Position numbers and translations under genes: made by a program
Assembly (NCBI GenBank): GCA_028280485.1
Contig: JANQLS010000126.1
Span: forward strand, 1-32,826
Source of the DNA: Planctomycetota bacterium
GTDB taxonomy: Bacteria; Planctomycetota; UBA8108; JACQVS01
Direction: 5' to 3'
Length of the DNA stretch: 32,826 nucleotides
Part shown: one piece after another, positions 23,506 to 32,798 of the stretch
Position numbering within the stretch: position 1 is the first letter of the stretch
Layout of the letters: the number at the start of each line of letters is the position of its first letter
The notes under the pieces: generated by a model
Told to the model about the DNA's origin: nothing
The model's database searches: none
Seen by the model: only the letters and a program-made list of their open reading frames with translations

Positions 23506-25002
23506 CTAGGTGAGAATATCGTCGATAACGTGACCGTGAACATCGGTCAAACGTCGTTCGAAGCCGTTGTGGTAGTAAGTTAATCTTTCGTGATCTAAGC
23601 CTAAAAGATGGAGGATCGTGGCGTGAAGATCATGAACCGTTGCGATATCGATGGCCGCTTTGTGCCCGAAGGTATCCGTCGCTCCGTAGCTGTGACCACC
23701 TTTGACTCCCGCGCCGGCTAACCATGCGGTGAAGCCGTCGGGATTGTGGTCTCGGCCTTGAGCGCCCTTTTGGAATGTGGGCATGCGACCGAATTCTGTA
23801 CACCAAACCACTAAGGTCTCTTTAAGAAGCCCGCGCTGTTTGAGATCTTTCAAGAGACCCGCCACGGGTTGATCGAGGATGGGCCCGTGAACATCGTACT
23901 GCTTCTTTAAGACCTTGTGACCATCCCAGTTGCTCACTCCCTCTCCACCTGTTTGGTACGAACCATTGAAGAGTTGAATAAAACGAACTCCTTGTTCGAC
24001 CAATCTCCGAGCTAAGATACAGTTTTTAGCAAACTCGCGTTTCAGCTTGTTCTGTGAATCATCGGCACCGTACAGCTTGAAAATATGTTCAGGTTCGGAT
24101 TCTACCTGGCTGACTTGAGGGACACTCAACTGCATGCGAGCGGCTAACTCGTAGGATGAAATTCGGGCTTGGAGTTCACCGTCACCCGGGAATTGTTGAA
24201 GATGTTGCTCGTTGAGGAATTTTAAGAAGGATCTCGATTCTCTATCTTGAAGTTCAGTGAGTTGAGAGGGGCGGCTGAGATTGCGTACGGGCTTTGAAGC
24301 ATTGAAATCTGTGCCCTGGAAGGCCGCGGGAAGGAATCCCGGACCCCAGTTGTTCACACTCGATTGGGGTTTTCCGCGAGGATCGGGAATAGCAACGAAT
24401 GCTGGGAGTTCGTCGTTATCACTGCCTAAGGCATAAGTCACCCAGGCTCCCATGCTGGGGAATCCCTCTAACGTGAAGCCCGTTGACAGCACATTTTCTG
24501 CGGGACCATGAGTGTTCGTTTTGCTTTTTAGAGAGTGAACAAAACAAAGATCGTCGGCCAGCGCCCCGATATGGGGGACGAGATCTGAAATCATCTTCCC
24601 GCACTGCCCTCTCGGGCGAAACTTGTAAAGCGGTTGAGTTAAATTCCCTTGAGCCCCCTGGAAGGTGATGATGTTTTTACCTGGTAGAGGTTGACCATGC
24701 CGCTTGACGAGTTCCGGTTTATATTCAAAGGTGTCTAGGTGGCTCACTCCTCCCGAGCAAAAGATGAAGATCACATTCTTCGCTTTAGCTTTAAATTCTG
24801 GTGCTCTCTGCTTGAGGGGATGCGCTTGCGAAATCTGCGGTCGAAAAGGACCTTTTTTCGGCGTTGGTGAAGCTAAGAGCATGCCTTCTCGCTGGAGCAA
24901 GCTCGTGAGTGCGATACCTGATAATCCCGTAGCCATCTGAGAGAAGAATCGTCTTCGATCTAAGAGGGGGTGCGTTGGTGGTTGTGAGTTTTCAGGTTTC
25001 AT
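23506..25002 (-). CDS. DUF1501 family protein, Tat-exported (second copy)
   Basis: The product is 498 residues from ATG 25002; a TTG at 25020 is the only upstream alternative. The N terminus has DRRRFFSQM and a hydrophobic stretch (GLSGIALTSLL), a Tat signal. The family motifs of the 10286 gene recur: GGVSHLDTFEYKPELVKRHG (core GGVSHLDTFEYKP), LAARMQ, NWDGHKVLKKQYD, WCTEFGRMP, GRDHNPDGFTAWLAGAG and HATILHLLGLDHERLTYYHNG. It lies 18 bases downstream of the DUF1549/DUF1553 gene and 30 upstream of the sulfatase, so it is an operon member. Unlike the first DUF1501 gene, its operon also includes a CotH/LTD protein and a sulfatase. Confidence 0.94.
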   Translation of the reverse strand: MKPENSQPPTHPLLDRRRFFSQMATGLSGIALTSLLQREGMLLASPTPKKGPFRPQISQAHPLKQRAPEFKAKAKNVIFIFCSGGVSHLDTFEYKPELVKRHGQPLPGKNIITFQGAQGNLTQPLYKFRPRGQCGKMISDLVPHIGALADDLCFVHSLKSKTNTHGPAENVLSTGFTLEGFPSMGAWVTYALGSDNDELPAFVAIPDPRGKPQSSVNNWGPGFLPAAFQGTDFNASKPVRNLSRPSQLTELQDRESRSFLKFLNEQHLQQFPGDGELQARISSYELAARMQLSVPQVSQVESEPEHIFKLYGADDSQNKLKREFAKNCILARRLVEQGVRFIQLFNGSYQTGGEGVSNWDGHKVLKKQYDVHGPILDQPVAGLLKDLKQRGLLKETLVVWCTEFGRMPTFQKGAQGRDHNPDGFTAWLAGAGVKGGHSYGATDTFGHKAAIDIATVHDLHATILHLLGLDHERLTYYHNGFERRLTDVHGHVIDDILT

Positions 25003-25020
25003 AAATTTTGAGTAGAACAA

Positions 25021-27450
25021 TCAAGGGATGAATAAGAACTCACTTGAATTGAGAAGAGCTCGAGTGAAGACTAACCAGCCATTATTTTCGATGAGTGCTT
25101 TTGCGGATTGTTGTTCGTTATCTTTTGGATTTCGACCCATCGTGAGCTTAAACGCATGTTGAATTTTTTCTTCAGTAGAACGATCTGGGAGTTCACGGTG
25201 GAGGCGCTCAGCAAAGATCTCAGCTTGCTGAAGCATGAATTTACTGTTGAATAAATTTAACGCGTGAAGAGGGGTGTTCGAGCGACTCCGATTCGGGACG
25301 ACTTGATTTCCATCCGGGCAGTCAAAGGCTCCGAAGACCGCATCTTGTTCTTGGCGATACTTCGTCATGTAGACCATGCGACGCCATTCGGAGGGGCCCC
25401 AGGATTCACGGGGGAAGTAGTGATTGACGTTTTCTAAAAGAATTTTAAAAGCTTTAAAGCCCTTGCCGCCCATCTGATAATTCAAGGCTCCTGTCGTGGC
25501 GAGGATGCTGTCCCGCAGGGGTTCTGCTTCCAAACGTCGAGGAGTAAACCGCCAGTAGAGTCGCCCGCTGGCGTCTCGATCCAAGCCCTTTTGATGGGGC
25601 CGATTTGATTGTTGGTAAGTATGCGAGAGTAAGATGGTCTTGTGAATGCTTTTCAACGACCATTCCTTATCTAATACCTCGCTCGCCAACCAATCTAAAA
25701 GCTGAGGGTGACTGGGGGCCACACCTCCCCGACCAAAGTCACTAGGAGTTGGTACAAGGCCCTGGCCGAAATGATAATGCCAAAGGCGATTCACGATCAC
25801 TCGGGGAGTGAGTGGATTCTTTTTATCCGCGATCCACTTTGCTAAGGCGAGTCGGCGTTTCGATTCTCTCGTGGCTTCTGGTAAAGAATCAGCTTTTAAA
25901 ACCGAGATGAAACCGGGATTGACTTTTTCTTTGGGAAGAAGGGGATCCCCTCGGTGGAGTAGGTGAGTCGGGCCCGCATTGACAAACCGCCCGGCGTAAG
26001 CCGTGCGTTGTTGAGTCAGAGCCTTTAGGCGGTTTTGTAAAGCTTCATACTCCTCGTATATTTTTTGAGCTTCGGGCGATTTGAATTTCGGTTTCCGATT
26101 CGAGTTACGAGCTAATCGATACTCACTCGAAGCGACGATTTTCATTTTGTCTTCTGTGGGTCCCGCTTCGATTCGGTAGCGAGTGGGTAGTCGGTCACGG
26201 AACTTACCGAGACGGTCTCTTCCCCACTCCACTCGATCGATGGTGTAGACCTTATCGAGCTTGATTTGTACCCAAGAGTTTTTAATCGAGTTGGCAATCC
26301 AACTTTTGGCGTTTCCATATTTACCGTCATTGATATGCTTCAATTGATGAATGGCATATCCGGGAAGGTCTCCCGAAGATTTGAGCTCAACCGCATTCGG
26401 GGCGACGTTGACTCGCTTACCCTGCGTAAAGATTTCAATTTCATCGATACAAGGCTCTCCTCCCGTTGTGCTATCGATCGAGAATCTCACATACTGAGCC
26501 TGAATAGGTTCGATTGGATCTATATTATGATCAAATTCAACCGGAGGAAGGATGCGGTAATTTTTTAAACTCTTTTTGATCACCTGGAGACGTTCATTCA
26601 ACTCCAGAGCCTCTTTGCGATCGTCAGCATTTAAACTCACCCTCACGTTACGTTCACCGTGTTGAACTCCCTTGAAGATGGCTTGAAGCTGATAGAAGTC
26701 TTTTTGATCGATGGGATCAAATTTATGATCGTGACAACGCGCACAACCAGCGGTTAATCCTAAAAACGCAGTCGTGGTAGTGTTGACCATATCGGCGAGT
26801 TCATTTTGACGTTGCTCCATCGTCAGTTTCGGGTCGGGGCTCTTCACGAGGTCGAAGGCTCCGCCAACTAAAAAAGAAGTCGCTACGTCGATTCCGAAAT
26901 CATCTCCGGCCAATTGCTCGAGGATGAAGCGGTTGTAGGGTTTGTCTGAGTTGAGAGCCTCGATCACGTAGTCTCGATAAGGCCAGGCGTTCACTCTCTC
27001 TCGGTTCGTTTCGAAGCCGTGAGACTCCGCGAAACGAACGACATCCAGCCAGTGTCTCGCCCAACGTTCCCCGTAATGAGGACTCGAGAGAGCGCGGTCG
27101 ACCCAACGCTCCCAGGCATCGGGAGTCTCATCTTCTAAAAATTCTGCGATTTCTTCGGGAGTGGGGGGAAGGCCGAGGACATCGTAATAAAGCCTTCGAA
27201 GTAGGGTGAGCCGATCAGCTCTAGGAGAAAATGAGAGCCCCGCCTCTTGGAGCCGGTGATGAATGAACCGATCGATGGCATTCTTTTCGAAGGCTGAGCT
27301 TGAAGGAGGGATCGATGGTCGAGTTAAAGACTTGAAGGACCACGGGAGGTCTTTGACTTTTTCATTAGCCCCAATTTCCGATGGTACGATCAACCACAAT
27401 GAAGTCGTGACGTAGATCAGAATCAGAAAGAGATGGGCAGTCTTGATCAT
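25021..27450 (-). CDS. DUF1549-discoidin-DUF1553 secreted protein with CxxCH motif
   Basis: I choose ATG 27450 (809 residues), 7 bases after the stop codon of the preceding gene; an upstream start at 27489 would overlap it and add 13 poorly signal-like residues. A signal peptide or anchor lies at 3-25. DUF1549 (about 50-270) has ERWARHWLDVVRF and CARCHDHKFDP with the heme motif CARCH (236-240). A galactose-binding-like F5/8-type-C (discoidin) domain is inserted at about 318-445 (YVRFSIDSTTGGEPCIDEIEIF core, WVQIKLDKVYTIDRVEWGRD core). DUF1553 follows (about 540-790: VIVNRLWHYHFGQGL, TPSDFG). The position of the insert matches that of LamG in the 7485 gene. No biochemical function is established for the family. 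It belongs to the four-gene operon. Confidence 0.93.
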   Translation of the reverse strand: MIKTAHLFLILIYVTTSLWLIVPSEIGANEKVKDLPWSFKSLTRPSIPPSSSAFEKNAIDRFIHHRLQEAGLSFSPRADRLTLLRRLYYDVLGLPPTPEEIAEFLEDETPDAWERWVDRALSSPHYGERWARHWLDVVRFAESHGFETNRERVNAWPYRDYVIEALNSDKPYNRFILEQLAGDDFGIDVATSFLVGGAFDLVKSPDPKLTMEQRQNELADMVNTTTTAFLGLTAGCARCHDHKFDPIDQKDFYQLQAIFKGVQHGERNVRVSLNADDRKEALELNERLQVIKKSLKNYRILPPVEFDHNIDPIEPIQAQYVRFSIDSTTGGEPCIDEIEIFTQGKRVNVAPNAVELKSSGDLPGYAIHQLKHINDGKYGNAKSWIANSIKNSWVQIKLDKVYTIDRVEWGRDRLGKFRDRLPTRYRIEAGPTEDKMKIVASSEYRLARNSNRKPKFKSPEAQKIYEEYEALQNRLKALTQQRTAYAGRFVNAGPTHLLHRGDPLLPKEKVNPGFISVLKADSLPEATRESKRRLALAKWIADKKNPLTPRVIVNRLWHYHFGQGLVPTPSDFGRGGVAPSHPQLLDWLASEVLDKEWSLKSIHKTILLSHTYQQSNRPHQKGLDRDASGRLYWRFTPRRLEAEPLRDSILATTGALNYQMGGKGFKAFKILLENVNHYFPRESWGPSEWRRMVYMTKYRQEQDAVFGAFDCPDGNQVVPNRSRSNTPLHALNLFNSKFMLQQAEIFAERLHRELPDRSTEEKIQHAFKLTMGRNPKDNEQQSAKALIENNGWLVFTRALLNSSEFLFIP

Positions 27451-27457
27451 CGGTATT

Positions 27458-30400
27458 TTAAAATCGGCAAGCGCTGGGGCAGCCTTCAATCCTTATACAG
27501 CTCGTTCCTAAAGTATGCTCAGGACCATCGAGGAAAAGATAGTTCAAGAAGCCTAAGGCATCCGTGATATCGGCTTCTGAATTTCCATCAAAGTCGACTA
27601 AAACTAGGTTCCCTCCGTCGGCAACAGTATTTCCTTCACAGGGTAAGGTGATTTCGTCGCCTCGGAAGAGCCCTAATAATAAACTGACGGCGTCCCCGAT
27701 GTCTAAATGAGAATCTTGATTGAGGTCTCCTCCTTTTTGAAAACCTCCAGAAGGGGGATCGGCATCGGAATAACCGGGTGTACCGTGAGGAGTAGGACTT
27801 GCCATCCAGCCTTCTTGTTGGTTCCAGCGTTCTTTCGGGCCGTAGGGATCGATGATCATAAGTGTATGTCCTTGGTCGTCCGTTGAAGGATACCAAGTAT
27901 CGAAATATTCAAAGCTATGAATTTCAACTCCCTCGCCGTAGGAAAGAGCAATTCGTTCCATGGAATTGGCGAGGTTCATTTTATATTGGCCCGCAATTTT
28001 GATGTCGGGATCCTTATAAAAAGCCTCGAAGGCGACTCGATTATCGACGACCACACAGACTTCGTCGGGAGCTAAGGTGGTGATTTCACTCTCAGAAAAG
28101 TCAAATTCAACTCCATCCGAAAATCGCACTTCGGTTAAATCTAGGGGCTCGGGTCCGGTATTTTGAATTTCAATGAATTCGATATCCAATCCTGGCGGAG
28201 GGTTGTAGTGGACCTCAGAAACTCGTAGGAAGGCCGCTTGGCTGGGCAAGGTCGTGGGTTCACTCGCGACAAATTCGATGGGCGTCGACCAATGGCTCCA
28301 GCGTTGGCTGGAGTCTTTGTGACGAACTCGAACTCGGTAAGTCGCTCCGGGACGAACTTCAGCTAAGGGGAGAGTCATCATTTCATCGAAGGTCGTGATT
28401 TCTTCACTTTCCCAAGTTGAAGTGATTTCGTACTTACGAGGTATCGTTCTGTTTTCACCGGGGGGGATCGAGTCGGGGGTGATTTCACTGAGGCGCCATT
28501 TGAGGGCTCCGAACGAATTGGATCCTTGAGGATCATCGAAATCACTCGACATAAAGACCAACCCATCAGCGGGATGGTTTTCTAATCCTACGTAAGTAAT
28601 GGTAGGAGTTTCGGGGATCGCGTTATCGCGGGCATTATTGCCTAAGAAATTTTTTCCGTAACCGGTACTCGTGAAGCTTTCGATCCACTCCGCCATTCCT
28701 TCGTGATCAGCGGAGACGAGTCTTCGAGTGATGTTGCCTCCTCGCGCACCGTGATTCGAGGGGTTTCGATAAAACGCACCGACATGGCCTCCACGAGTAC
28801 GTGGGTGGTGGTTCCACATCGCTTGATCCAAATCGGCAAAGGTAATGTCCCAGCCCGGTGGACTCACAAAGGATTTAAGTTCGCTGGTTAGGAGTTCGGT
28901 TTGTTCAACGTTGAAGAGAAGATCAGAAAGCTCTCGTGCGCGATTGCGGTATTCGATGGCTAAGAGTGAATGTTGAGTTAAACAATTTTGAAAGTTCATC
29001 ACGCCGGACCAGTGAGTGACTGGCATGTAGAGCATGTCGAGGTCCCAGGGGATCACCGACCACTGACCCGTTTCGGGATTATGGTACTGACAGATGTTCC
29101 AGCCTTCACGTAGATCCATATTGTTGACGGCTCGATTCACACTTCGAAAGGAGAAGTAAACCGGTAGGTTGACATTAGAGCGCCACCAACTGATGGGTTG
29201 CGAACGGCCGTATCCACTTTTCAAACTGTTGTAATCGGCACTTGAAGCGACTTGAGTGGGGCCTTGATTACGCTTATCTCCTCCGCCACCTTCAATTTTG
29301 TAGGTATTTCCATCCGGTAAGCCGCGTTCGTCTAGGAAAGCTCCATCGGTGTGTTCGATGGTCATAAATAAGCCCCATAGGTCGCCTTCGTATTGGCTCG
29401 AAGTGGATGTTTCAACGGCGTTATCGACAACGCGAAAATGAACGTAATTCGTTTTCGGGCTGGGGACGCCGGCTAATTCGTAAACCTTGAAGGCAAAGGT
29501 TTCATCTAACGCTGCCATACCCCGATTGGTAGGCACCCAGGGAGAAGCTGCACAAGCGAAATTCATCGTTCGCCAAGTCGTTCGGTATCGTCTTCCGTAG
29601 TTGTCTCGGGCTTTAAACTCGTGGGCTCGGTTGATGTGGAAGCGCCATTTATTTTTTCCCGATTGATACGTCGAAAATTCACCCCGGTTTTCAAATTCGA
29701 TGTGATCGTAAACTTCGCCATCGTAAACCAGAGTGCCAAACATGTGGCGACCATCAAAGCCACTGTTGTATTGGCTGTTGATGACGTCGGTCTGATTCGC
29801 GATGAGATGGTAGATGGGCAAGAGATTTAAGACATCTTGTCCGAAGTCGATATTCGCCGTGACTCCAGGGCGGCTGGCGCCTCTCCAATCAGGAACTCCA
29901 TCGTAGACGAAGTAAGCGAAGTTGGGTTGAGGGTCATCGCTATAAGGAACACTCACTCGGTTTCCGGTTCCATCTTCAGCTCGAATACGATAACGGATGA
30001 GGTTTCTATGATCATTTTCCGCTCCGGGAATGGTCGCGGAGTAAACATCGTCGTTAGCCGTTTCGTCGGGGCCTTGACCGTCATCGCTCATTGGGACTGG
30101 AGTCCAGCCCGTCTCGTAGCCGGGATCACTCAATCGAATATAATTTCCGGGCCGCACGACTTGGTACTCGACGACCATCGAAGAGACACCATCTTCATCG
30201 GTTGCCTTAGCGGTGATGATGACGTCTTCACCTCCCTTGGGACTCTCGGGAGTGTGGTCGACTTGTCTCAACTGAGGAGGCTCACTTTCATTGAAGACCG
30301 AATTGATCCTTCCTGGAGTGGGTCCACTACCTGCAGTCGAGGAAGCGGTGAGACGGGCGTCAAAGAAACCATCGGAGCTTCGATCAAAAGAAGAGTTCAA

Positions 30401-31351
30401 GATTTGAATCGTGAGGACATTCGTTCCCTGAACCAGGTAGTCGGTGGGTGACGGAAGGGGGAAGGGTTCGAACTCACGAGTTTCGTAAGCTCGACTTGCT
30501 GTCGCATCGAAGGGCTGTTCGATGCCATCGACATTATCATTGATCACGAATTCCCCGTTGATCCAGGCATTGAATCCATCGTCATAGATCATCTCTAACA
30601 CGAGGTGGGGGACTTCCGCTAAATCTTCAATATGAAATTCGTGACGGAAGTAAATGGTGGAATAGCCCCCTCGCATGTCATCGAGTTCAGTGACGATAAA
30701 TTGTTCTCCGTAACCCATCGGAGTCGGGTCATCCAACCAATCGTCATCATCAAAATTGAGATTTCGCCAGGCGTTCGTAGGGGAGGAAGGCTCTTCGGTT
30801 CCTTTGAAGTATTTCCAGGTGGACCCTCCATCGATCAAACGATCGATATCAGCATCTTGCCCGGGATTCGAGATGCGCCAACTCCCGCCGAGATCGTTAT
30901 CAAGATCTGGGTGAATCAGTTCGATGGAGAAGCCTTCATCTCCACCTGCGATCGGCCAGGGGAATCCTCGCTGATAGTTCACTCGATCGATAACTAAACC
31001 ATTGTTGTCTCTAAGGGTGATCGTTTCACCAGAATTAGATATACGTCCTTCGAACGGGCCGAGGACCCGAGCCGGGGAGTAAAGATTGGTGATGGTAGCA
31101 GGATCTTGACCGATGACTAAATATTCGCCGGCTTCGATCTCAGTCCCATCAGGAAAGGTATAACGCACTCCCTGCAGGCTCCAGCCCGATAAATCGATCG
31201 TTTCATCGGAAGTGTTCAGAATTTCGATGAATTCTTCGGGAACGGTTTTATTCGCCGGAGCGTAATGGATTTCGTTGATCAGTATCTGAGCCTGGAGAGC
31301 TGACGTACTGAGGACGAAAATCCAAATCATATGGAGGATGAATTTATTCAT
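27458..31351 (-). CDS. Large secreted LTD / CotH-like / dockerin-like repeat protein
   Basis: The 1297-residue product has a signal peptide (residues 1-22). The first lamin-tail domain (about 23-160) has INEIHYAP, EEFIEILNTSD, LSGWSLQG. A beta-rich region (about 175-345) contains YFRHEFHIEDL and MIYDDGFNAWINGE, resembling a carbohydrate-binding-type sandwich, then an Ig-like stretch (365-480). A CotH-like kinase domain spans about 505-860 (LPIYHLIANQ, FENRGEFSTYQSGKNKWRF core, IPWDLDMLYMPV). A second lamin-tail domain lies at about 1045-1195, then two dockerin-like EF-hand repeats (DLNQDSHLDIGDAV near 1209; DFDGNSEADITDAL near 1253) and terminal Cys residues. Spore-coat CotH is a secreted protein kinase; activity here is untested. 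It is first in the operon, and the AGG 6 bases before the ATG is its only ribosome-site signal. Confidence 0.9.
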   Translation of the reverse strand: MNKFILHMIWIFVLSTSALQAQILINEIHYAPANKTVPEEFIEILNTSDETIDLSGWSLQGVRYTFPDGTEIEAGEYLVIGQDPATITNLYSPARVLGPFEGRISNSGETITLRDNNGLVIDRVNYQRGFPWPIAGGDEGFSIELIHPDLDNDLGGSWRISNPGQDADIDRLIDGGSTWKYFKGTEEPSSPTNAWRNLNFDDDDWLDDPTPMGYGEQFIVTELDDMRGGYSTIYFRHEFHIEDLAEVPHLVLEMIYDDGFNAWINGEFVINDNVDGIEQPFDATASRAYETREFEPFPLPSPTDYLVQGTNVLTIQILNSSFDRSSDGFFDARLTASSTAGSGPTPGRINSVFNESEPPQLRQVDHTPESPKGGEDVIITAKATDEDGVSSMVVEYQVVRPGNYIRLSDPGYETGWTPVPMSDDGQGPDETANDDVYSATIPGAENDHRNLIRYRIRAEDGTGNRVSVPYSDDPQPNFAYFVYDGVPDWRGASRPGVTANIDFGQDVLNLLPIYHLIANQTDVINSQYNSGFDGRHMFGTLVYDGEVYDHIEFENRGEFSTYQSGKNKWRFHINRAHEFKARDNYGRRYRTTWRTMNFACAASPWVPTNRGMAALDETFAFKVYELAGVPSPKTNYVHFRVVDNAVETSTSSQYEGDLWGLFMTIEHTDGAFLDERGLPDGNTYKIEGGGGDKRNQGPTQVASSADYNSLKSGYGRSQPISWWRSNVNLPVYFSFRSVNRAVNNMDLREGWNICQYHNPETGQWSVIPWDLDMLYMPVTHWSGVMNFQNCLTQHSLLAIEYRNRARELSDLLFNVEQTELLTSELKSFVSPPGWDITFADLDQAMWNHHPRTRGGHVGAFYRNPSNHGARGGNITRRLVSADHEGMAEWIESFTSTGYGKNFLGNNARDNAIPETPTITYVGLENHPADGLVFMSSDFDDPQGSNSFGALKWRLSEITPDSIPPGENRTIPRKYEITSTWESEEITTFDEMMTLPLAEVRPGATYRVRVRHKDSSQRWSHWSTPIEFVASEPTTLPSQAAFLRVSEVHYNPPPGLDIEFIEIQNTGPEPLDLTEVRFSDGVEFDFSESEITTLAPDEVCVVVDNRVAFEAFYKDPDIKIAGQYKMNLANSMERIALSYGEGVEIHSFEYFDTWYPSTDDQGHTLMIIDPYGPKERWNQQEGWMASPTPHGTPGYSDADPPSGGFQKGGDLNQDSHLDIGDAVSLLLGLFRGDEITLPCEGNTVADGGNLVLVDFDGNSEADITDALGFLNYLFLDGPEHTLGTSCIRIEGCPSACRF

Positions 31352-31611
31352 CTTAAGCCTATAGCGTATACAGTTAACTTTGTGGAATCAGACCCATTGA
31401 AACCTTCAATTTTGGAAGACAGGCGGATCTAGGTCAATCTTCAGCTGCGAATCTCTTCTTAATTTCTGTAAAAGATGAATTATTTTCACCAGATGGAGCC
31501 TCAAATATTGAATCTGGTGCTCTCGAAAGCCTAAGATGGACGGTTGAGGGTCTCGGAGACGAGACTCAGATCCCAATCAAATTTATTCGTTTAAGTCTGG
31601 AGAACAGCCCA
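31352..31611. promoter_or_regulatory. Divergent promoter region of the four-gene operon and DUF1080 gene
   Basis: This 260-base gap separates the start of the minus-strand operon from the plus-strand DUF1080 gene, so both promoters should lie here. GGAG 9 bases before ATG 31612 supports the DUF1080 start. No clear operator or riboswitch was recognised. Confidence 0.5.
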
Positions 31612-32709
31612 ATGCTCACGAATTGTCGACGTGGATTATTTACGACTCTCTTCATGGTGGGAGCCCTTTCGATCAGTTTGATTTCAGAGGTCGCCTTAGC
31701 TCATCCCAAAAAAGCAAAAAAGGGTGAAATTCATACTCAAAATGTCAAAGAAGCCGGTCCTGATTTTGAATTCCAAGGGGAGTACGTTGGAACTCTCGAT
31801 TTAGGCGATGAAACTCAAAAAACCGGTCTTCAAGTTCAAGCTTTAGGCAACGGTAAGTTCGACGGCAAAGGCTACAAACATGGGCTTCCTGGCGCTGGTT
31901 GGGATAAGTCAAAGATCAGAACTCTCGCAGGGGAACGCAAAGAAGATAAAGTGATTCTCCAAGTCAAAAAACTCTCCGACGATGAACCGGACGCTGTCGT
32001 CGTCATCAAAAAAGGAGAGGCCGTCGTCGCTCTCACCGATAGTGGTGAAATTCTCGGCAAACTAAAGAAGGTCATTCGTAAAAGTCCTACCCTCGGAAAG
32101 AAACCCCCAAAAGGTGCCGTCATCATCTTTAACGGTAAGCCCGGTCCTGGAGTACCTAAAGAACGTATTACTAAAGAAGGTGAACTCAAAGTGGGTGGCC
32201 CCGGTGGTAAAGCGTTTACCAGTGCTCAAAAATTTCAAAGCGCTAAGATCCACATCGAGTTCCGAACTCCATTCCGGCCAAATGCACGGGGCCAAAACCG
32301 AGGGAACAGCGGACTTTATGTTCAAGAACGCTATGAAGTTCAGGTTTTAGATTCCTTTAGCTTGAAAGGTACTATGGGCGAAGCGGGCGGTATTTACTCT
32401 GTTGCGCCACCTACGATCAATATGTGTTTCCCTCCTCTCAGCTGGCAGACTTACGATATCGACTATACTGCGGCTAAGTTTGATGAAAATGGTAAGATGA
32501 CCGTTCGTCCCCGAATGACTGTTCGCCACAATGGAGTTCTCATTCATGACGACGTTGAGATCAAAGGGAGAAATCCCAGAAGTAAACCTGCTATTAATGG
32601 TACGACCGCAGCTCCTAAAAAAGGCGGCCCGGAGCCCCGAGGCATCTACCTTCAACAACACGGAAGCTCATTGCTTTACCGAAACATTTGGTTTGTTCCT
32701 GTGAAGTAA
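31612..32709 (+). CDS. DUF1080 (3-keto-disaccharide hydrolase-type) secreted protein
   Basis: The 365-residue product has a signal peptide (cleavage after VALA, residue 30). Residues about 45-155 are a small beta-rich domain I do not recognise (EFQGEYVGTLDLGD, LQVQALGNGKFDGKGY core). DUF1080 fills about 165-365: GAVIIFNGK, the hallmark RGNSGLYVQERYEVQVLDSF (230-249), PPLSWQTYDIDYTAAKF and a final GIYLQQHGSSLLYRNIWF. The fold is concanavalin-like, related to glycoside hydrolase family 16, and some members cleave 3-keto-glycosides. It diverges from the CotH/DUF1549/DUF1501/sulfatase operon, and DUF1080 proteins commonly accompany such genes in planctomycetes. The substrate is unknown. Downstream hairpins at 32743-32798 probably end the transcript. 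Confidence 0.92.
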   Translation: MLTNCRRGLFTTLFMVGALSISLISEVALAHPKKAKKGEIHTQNVKEAGPDFEFQGEYVGTLDLGDETQKTGLQVQALGNGKFDGKGYKHGLPGAGWDKSKIRTLAGERKEDKVILQVKKLSDDEPDAVVVIKKGEAVVALTDSGEILGKLKKVIRKSPTLGKKPPKGAVIIFNGKPGPGVPKERITKEGELKVGGPGGKAFTSAQKFQSAKIHIEFRTPFRPNARGQNRGNSGLYVQERYEVQVLDSFSLKGTMGEAGGIYSVAPPTINMCFPPLSWQTYDIDYTAAKFDENGKMTVRPRMTVRHNGVLIHDDVEIKGRNPRSKPAINGTTAAPKKGGPEPRGIYLQQHGSSLLYRNIWFVPVK

Positions 32710-32742
32710 TCTTCCTTTAGAAAAAACACTAATTAGTTTTTG

Positions 32743-32798
32743 TTGAATCTTGCTCCTTCGGAGGAAGATTCAACCGTTTCAGCAAATCACAGATTTGC
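32743..32798 (+). terminator. Tandem hairpins downstream of DUF1080 gene
   Basis: TTGAATCTT (32743-32751) pairs with AAGATTCAA (32765-32773). An inner CTCC-TTC-GGAG stem-loop (32753-32763) sits above one G-G mismatch. A second hairpin, AGCAAATC (32781-32788) with GATTTGCT (32792-32799), is followed by TTTC. These probably act as terminator or belong to a palindromic repeat. The short T runs make pure intrinsic termination uncertain. Confidence 0.5.

Noticed and set aside
29837..30451. 204-codon plus-strand frame opposite the CotH/LTD gene
   Set aside because: It is fully antisense to a 1297-residue gene with clear domains and has no ribosome site or motif.
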